Positions 22,465 through 25,659 of a DNA stretch of 25,659 nucleotides are shown here, in pieces. The first letter of the stretch is position 1; the number at the start of each line of letters is the position of its first letter. The stretch comes from CAYLNH01 sp964384625. GTDB lineage: Bacteria > Verrucomicrobiota > Lentisphaeria > JABSQK01. Location of the stretch: positions 1 to 25,659 of the forward strand of contig CAYLNH010000083.1 of assembly GCA_964384625.1 (NCBI GenBank), given 5' to 3'. The notes beneath the pieces were generated by a model. That model did not search any database and was not told the origin of the DNA. It saw only the letters and a program-made list of their open reading frames with translations. The position numbers and the translations under genes were made by a program.

Positions 22465-24177
22465 TTAAAGACCATTCTCCAATCGGTCCAGGAATTCGCG
22501 CAGGTTGCGGTACGCGTTCTCGATGGCTTTCGGTTCCTGGTGCTCGAGCGCGTTCTCGAACATGTCCAGCATCATGCTCAGTTCCTCGCGCATGTGCGCG
22601 GTCAACTCGGTATAGAGCCGTTCGGCCCGCAACAGGAGTTCTCGGTGGCTGGCCACGTCGCGGGGGTGGACCTTGAGTTCGGCCATGCGTTTGACCGCCC
22701 TGTCGATGTCTTTCTGGCCCATGCCGGAAGCATGTTTGGTGATCACCAATTGCGCTTTGCGTTGGGTTGAGACAATGGTGGCTTCCACTTCCAGAATACC
22801 GTTCAGGTCATAGGTCATACGTACGGCGATTTCCTGTGGCTCCGCTGTCTGCGGGATGCCGGAGACGACCAGTTCGCCCAACAGAAGATTGTTCTTCACG
22901 TGGCGCGATTCGCCCTGGTAGATTTTTAATCGTACCTGCGACTGAAAGGCATCCATCGTACTGAAGCTTTCCACGCGGCTGACCGGGATGCCGGTATTGC
23001 GGCTGATGATCGGTTGGAAGAACCCAGATTTTCGTTCTCGGCCGAACTGCTTGGTGATCTCGACGCCCAGGGTGAACGGGGCAACATCCGTAACGACCAT
23101 GTCGCCGACAGCTTTCTGTTCTTCGATCAGGCCCGCCTGCACGGCCGCACCAAGCGCGACGACATACTCAGGATTGAGCCGGTGCAGGGGGGTGCGCTCC
23201 AGAGTTTCCTCAACTTGCCGGTGGACTGCAGGCATGTAGCTGGCACCGCCCACCAGGATGACCTCGCTGAGATCTGGAGCGGTGAGTTCGGCTCCGTGCA
23301 GGGCCGATCGAATCGGGCGCAATGTGCCCGCCAGAATGTCCTGGGTCCAGGTGCGGAACTGATCGGCCGTCACGATTGCCGGTTGCTCTGGCTTGCCCGC
23401 CAAGGCAGGCACGTCGATTGTCGTTTTGTCTTCACAGCTCAACTCGACCTTTGCCCGCTCGCAAAGACTGCTCAGGCGCGAAATCTGCTCCGGCTCCGAC
23501 AGTTCCAGATTCTCAAGCTGCAGGCCTGCGTCATCCAGAACGCGTGCGGCCAACCGGCGCGTGAAGTCTTCGCCGCCCAGGAAGGATTCGCCGCAGGAGG
23601 AGCGAACCTCAACGACGCCCTCGAAGAACTCTACAATCGAAATGTCGAAGGTGCCGCCGCCCAGGTCGTAGACGGCAACCACCTTTTCGGAGTCGGCTTC
23701 GTGCAGACCATAGGCGATCGCTGCCGCGGTCGGCTCATTGATGATGCGGTCCACTTGAAACCCGGCGATGCGACCGGCGTTCATCGTGGCCGTTCGCTGG
23801 TGGTCATTGAAGTATGCCGGGACGGTGATGACGGCGCGCTTGACCGGGTGTCCCAGATGGCGTTCAGCGTCCTCTTTCAACGCGCAGAGCACCAGTGCCG
23901 ACAGCTCTTCAGGAGTAAACTTGCTGCCATCCAGTTCGGTGACTTCATCTGTGCCCATGATCCGCTTGAATGCCGAAGCGCAGCGTTCCGGATGCACGAT
24001 TTGCAGCTCACGCGCCGCCCGCCCAACCAAAATGCTGCCGTTCTCGTCGATGCCCACAACCGAGGGGGTCAGCAGGTCGCCGACATTATTCGGAATGAGC
24101 ACCGGGCCGCAGTCTTCGTCGAGAATTGCCACGGCAGAATTTGTCGTTCCCAGATCAATCCCAACCACGGAGGTCAT
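22465..24177 (-). CDS. hscC: HscC-type Hsp70 chaperone, 570 aa
   Basis: ATP-dependent chaperone of the short Hsp70 class. The ATPase domain is complete: GIDLGTTNSAVAI, PSVVGIDENGSILVG, FKRIMGTDEV, VITVPAYFNDHQR, INEPTAAAIAYGLHE, DLGGGTFDISIVEFFEG, SFLGGEDFTRRL and VILVGGASYMPAV. The substrate domain has DVAPFTLGVEITKQFG, RNTGIPVSRVESFSTM, VRLKIYQGESRHVKNN and a shortened C-terminal lid without EEVD. These line up well with E. coli HscC (556 aa, from memory) rather than DnaK (about 640 aa). ATG 24177 is chosen because the family begins there; the frame opens at 24204. AAGGG lies about 10 nt upstream. It leads a three-gene unit with a membrane protein and a J-like protein. Confidence 0.93.
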   Translation of the reverse strand: MTSVVGIDLGTTNSAVAILDEDCGPVLIPNNVGDLLTPSVVGIDENGSILVGRAARELQIVHPERCASAFKRIMGTDEVTELDGSKFTPEELSALVLCALKEDAERHLGHPVKRAVITVPAYFNDHQRTATMNAGRIAGFQVDRIINEPTAAAIAYGLHEADSEKVVAVYDLGGGTFDISIVEFFEGVVEVRSSCGESFLGGEDFTRRLAARVLDDAGLQLENLELSEPEQISRLSSLCERAKVELSCEDKTTIDVPALAGKPEQPAIVTADQFRTWTQDILAGTLRPIRSALHGAELTAPDLSEVILVGGASYMPAVHRQVEETLERTPLHRLNPEYVVALGAAVQAGLIEEQKAVGDMVVTDVAPFTLGVEITKQFGRERKSGFFQPIISRNTGIPVSRVESFSTMDAFQSQVRLKIYQGESRHVKNNLLLGELVVSGIPQTAEPQEIAVRMTYDLNGILEVEATIVSTQRKAQLVITKHASGMGQKDIDRAVKRMAELKVHPRDVASHRELLLRAERLYTELTAHMREELSMMLDMFENALEHQEPKAIENAYRNLREFLDRLENGL

Positions 24178-24354
24178 GGTTCTAATCCCTTCTATCAGGT
24201 CCAAACATGCATAAAATAGCCGGTTTTGTCGATTTCTCTAACCACGGACGCAGAACATTTGGCCGGAATGTCGCCCACCGCACGGAATTTGCGGGAAATC
24301 CGGACTGACGACGTTATAGTTCCGGCGCAACCCAGACGCAGAGGAGAATACCGA

Positions 24355-25371
24355 GTGGCCGAATTTCGTTTTGTCCTGGTCGGTTCCGGCAATATGGCCG
24401 GGACGTATGTGAACGCCGTCAATGAACTGGAAAACGCCGAGATTGTGGGTGTGGTCTCGCGGTCCGGGAACCGCCCGCCCGGTCTGGACGCGTCCGTACC
24501 GGTCGTCAATGACCTCAGCGCTGTTGACGTTCCGTTTGACGCGGTGATCGTCAGCACGCCGAACGGCTTGCACCACCAGAGTGCAACTGCGGCGGCGGCG
24601 ATGGGCAAGCATGTCCTGACCGAGAAGGTGTTGGACGTGACAGCCGAGAACATGGACCGCATGATCTCGGTCTGCCGGGATGCCGGGGTCAAGCTCGGTG
24701 TCGCCTTCCAGCGACGCATGAGCCCCGATAACCGCGCGGTGAAGGACCTCCTTGACGCCGGTGCCTGCGGCCGGATCTTCGGCGCCGACCTGCGAGTCAT
24801 GTACTACCGCGATCAGGCCTACTACGACAGCGCCGCTTACCGCGGCACGTGTGACCTGGACGGCGGCGGGCCGTTCATGCAGCAGGCCGCCCACAACATC
24901 GATATCTACACTTGGTTCTTCGGCTTGCCCGTTACCGTGGTCAGTATGCTCGACACCTTCTGCCACGACATCGAGGGCGAGGACCACGGCGTCGCCGTCC
25001 TGCGCCATGACGACGGCATGATCGGGTGCATTTCGGCGTCGACAGCAGCCGCCCCCGGGCATGCTGCGGAATTGTCGATTTTTGCCGAAAAGGGCACGGT
25101 GATCCTGACCAACGACTGCATCTCGCACTGGTCGATCGACGGCGTCGACCAGCCGCAACCGCCGGAAGAATTCAAGGTCCACGACGGCGCGGCTTCCGCG
25201 GCAGTCTCCGACACCGCCGGCCACGAGGCGATCCTCAGCGACTTCATCGCTGCCGTCGAACAGGACCGCGACCCCGCCGTCCCCGGCGAATCCGCCCGGC
25301 TCGCCACGGACCTCATCCTGCAGATCTACAACAGCCGCGTGCAGGGCGAACCGACGGAGGATAGGGAATGA
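24355..25371 (+). CDS. Gfo/Idh/MocA-family oxidoreductase, 338 aa
   Basis: NAD(P)-dependent sugar or inositol oxidoreductase. The Rossmann motif is FVLVGSGNMAGTY (G10, G12, A15). The family's EKP motif is E90-K91-V92, keeping the catalytic Lys but with Val in place of Pro. The second domain has GGPFMQQAAHNIDIYTWFFG with the conserved His-Asp pair and GMIGCISASTAAAPGH. I start at GTG 24355, since GAGGAG (24341-24346) lies 8 nt upstream and the Rossmann strand starts there; the frame itself opens at 24226. A TATAGT at 24315-24320 could be its -10 box, but I find no well-spaced -35. The substrate is unknown. It is divergent from hscC. Confidence 0.92.
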   Translation: MAEFRFVLVGSGNMAGTYVNAVNELENAEIVGVVSRSGNRPPGLDASVPVVNDLSAVDVPFDAVIVSTPNGLHHQSATAAAAMGKHVLTEKVLDVTAENMDRMISVCRDAGVKLGVAFQRRMSPDNRAVKDLLDAGACGRIFGADLRVMYYRDQAYYDSAAYRGTCDLDGGGPFMQQAAHNIDIYTWFFGLPVTVVSMLDTFCHDIEGEDHGVAVLRHDDGMIGCISASTAAAPGHAAELSIFAEKGTVILTNDCISHWSIDGVDQPQPPEEFKVHDGAASAAVSDTAGHEAILSDFIAAVEQDRDPAVPGESARLATDLILQIYNSRVQGEPTEDRE

Positions 25372-25375
25372 GATA

Positions 25376-25486
25376 TTGGCTTCCGGTCTTATCAGTCTAA
25401 CGTTGCTTCTGGTCGGTGGCTGCGCCAGACAGTACGTTATGGATCTTCAGGACGCAGGAGACGATTGCTCCCTGGTCTCGTGGTGA
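25376..25486 (+). CDS. Possible tiny lipoprotein, 36 aa
   Basis: Reading from a TTG at 25376, the frame gives MASGLISLTLLLVGGCARQY and a short polar tail to TGA (25484-25486). LLVGGC resembles a lipobox with the Cys at position 16. An RRR stretch lies in the same frame just upstream, inside the 3' end of the oxidoreductase gene, but no ATG or GTG is available there. GGAGG at 25356-25360 is 15 nt away. It could equally be the eroded start of a larger lipoprotein gene or chance. Confidence 0.3.
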   Translation: MASGLISLTLLLVGGCARQYVMDLQDAGDDCSLVSW

Positions 25487-25543
25487 GTCTGGTCTGCGGA
25501 ACTTCAGGTGGAGGATGCCATCTCCATTGCGATGAGCAGGAGA

Positions 25544-25659
25544 GCTGTTTGACTGGGTGACGTGTGTTCTGCCCTTCCTGACCCCCATCGCCTCGCGCGA
25601 TCGGGCTGTTTGACTGGGTGACGTGTGTTCTGCCCTTCCTGACCCCCATCGCCTCGCGC
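25544..25659 (+). repeat. 61-bp tandem repeat at the window end
   Basis: A 55-nt unit beginning GCTGTTTGACTGGGTGACG and ending CATCGCCTCGCGC occurs at 25544-25598 and again, identically, at 25605-25659, separated by GATCGG. The second copy ends on the last base of the window, so the array probably continues. No gene is seen in 25487-25543. Confidence 0.9.

Noticed and set aside
23014..24219. 401-codon plus-strand frame antisense to hscC
   Set aside because: It has no recognisable motif, and the minus strand is a clear Hsp70 over the full length.
25544..25659. CRISPR array
   Set aside because: A 55-nt repeat with a 6-nt linker does not fit repeat and spacer sizes, and only two copies are seen.

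Overview
The window is GC-rich, gene-dense bacterial DNA. It looks like a metagenome-type contig, with a run of 100 undetermined bases at 13769-13868 and an end that falls exactly on the last base of a tandem repeat. The best guess is a member of the PVC group, near Lentisphaerota or Kiritimatiellota. The support is a Cys-type sulfatase, an NAT_N/GNAT-like acyltransferase, a LacI regulator coupled to a TLIELL-type pseudopilin-like protein, and Hsp70/J-like proteins of the HscC type. This placement is inference: there is no rRNA or other decisive marker here.

Layout. 1-1085: a REP-associated tyrosine transposase (minus strand) flanked by inverted copies of its own REP palindrome. 1086-3968: a divergent pair, an N-acyltransferase-like protein and a sulfatase. 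3969-7114: the translation cluster rpsB-tsf-pyrH, where S2 has a 160-residue Lys/Ala tail and a terminator separates tsf from pyrH; frr does not follow. 7115-8261: a small outer-membrane-barrel-like protein with its own promoter and terminator. 8262-9960: mraZ with a readable self-regulatory promoter, a one-helix membrane protein in the ftsL position, and an FtsI-like protein that stops exactly where the transpeptidase domain should begin. 9970-13383 (minus): a D-2-hydroxyacid dehydrogenase, a rhomboid protease and a CrtI-like FAD oxidoreductase. 13384-13948: an intergenic region with two separate 7-bp-period minisatellites. 13949-17949 (minus): an error-prone-type DNA polymerase III alpha subunit translationally coupled to a DUF72 protein, with a doubled operator-like element in its promoter. 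18092-20006: the LacI regulator and pseudopilin-like gene. 20022-24177 (minus): an HscC-type Hsp70, a single-pass membrane protein and a J-like protein with a degenerate HPD site. 24355-25371: a Gfo/Idh/MocA oxidoreductase, then a possible tiny lipoprotein and a 61-bp tandem repeat.

How the genes work together. Three groups look like functional units. The mraZ group is a reduced dcw cluster that keeps the regulator and two membrane division-like proteins but no rsmH and no catalytic transpeptidase. The DnaE-DUF72 pair looks like a damage-inducible operon under a repressor. The Hsp70-membrane-J trio looks like a dedicated chaperone system. The strongest candidates for something undescribed are the catalytic-domain-free FtsI-like protein under a MraZ operator, the polymerase operator, the Hsp70 trio, and the heptamer minisatellites.
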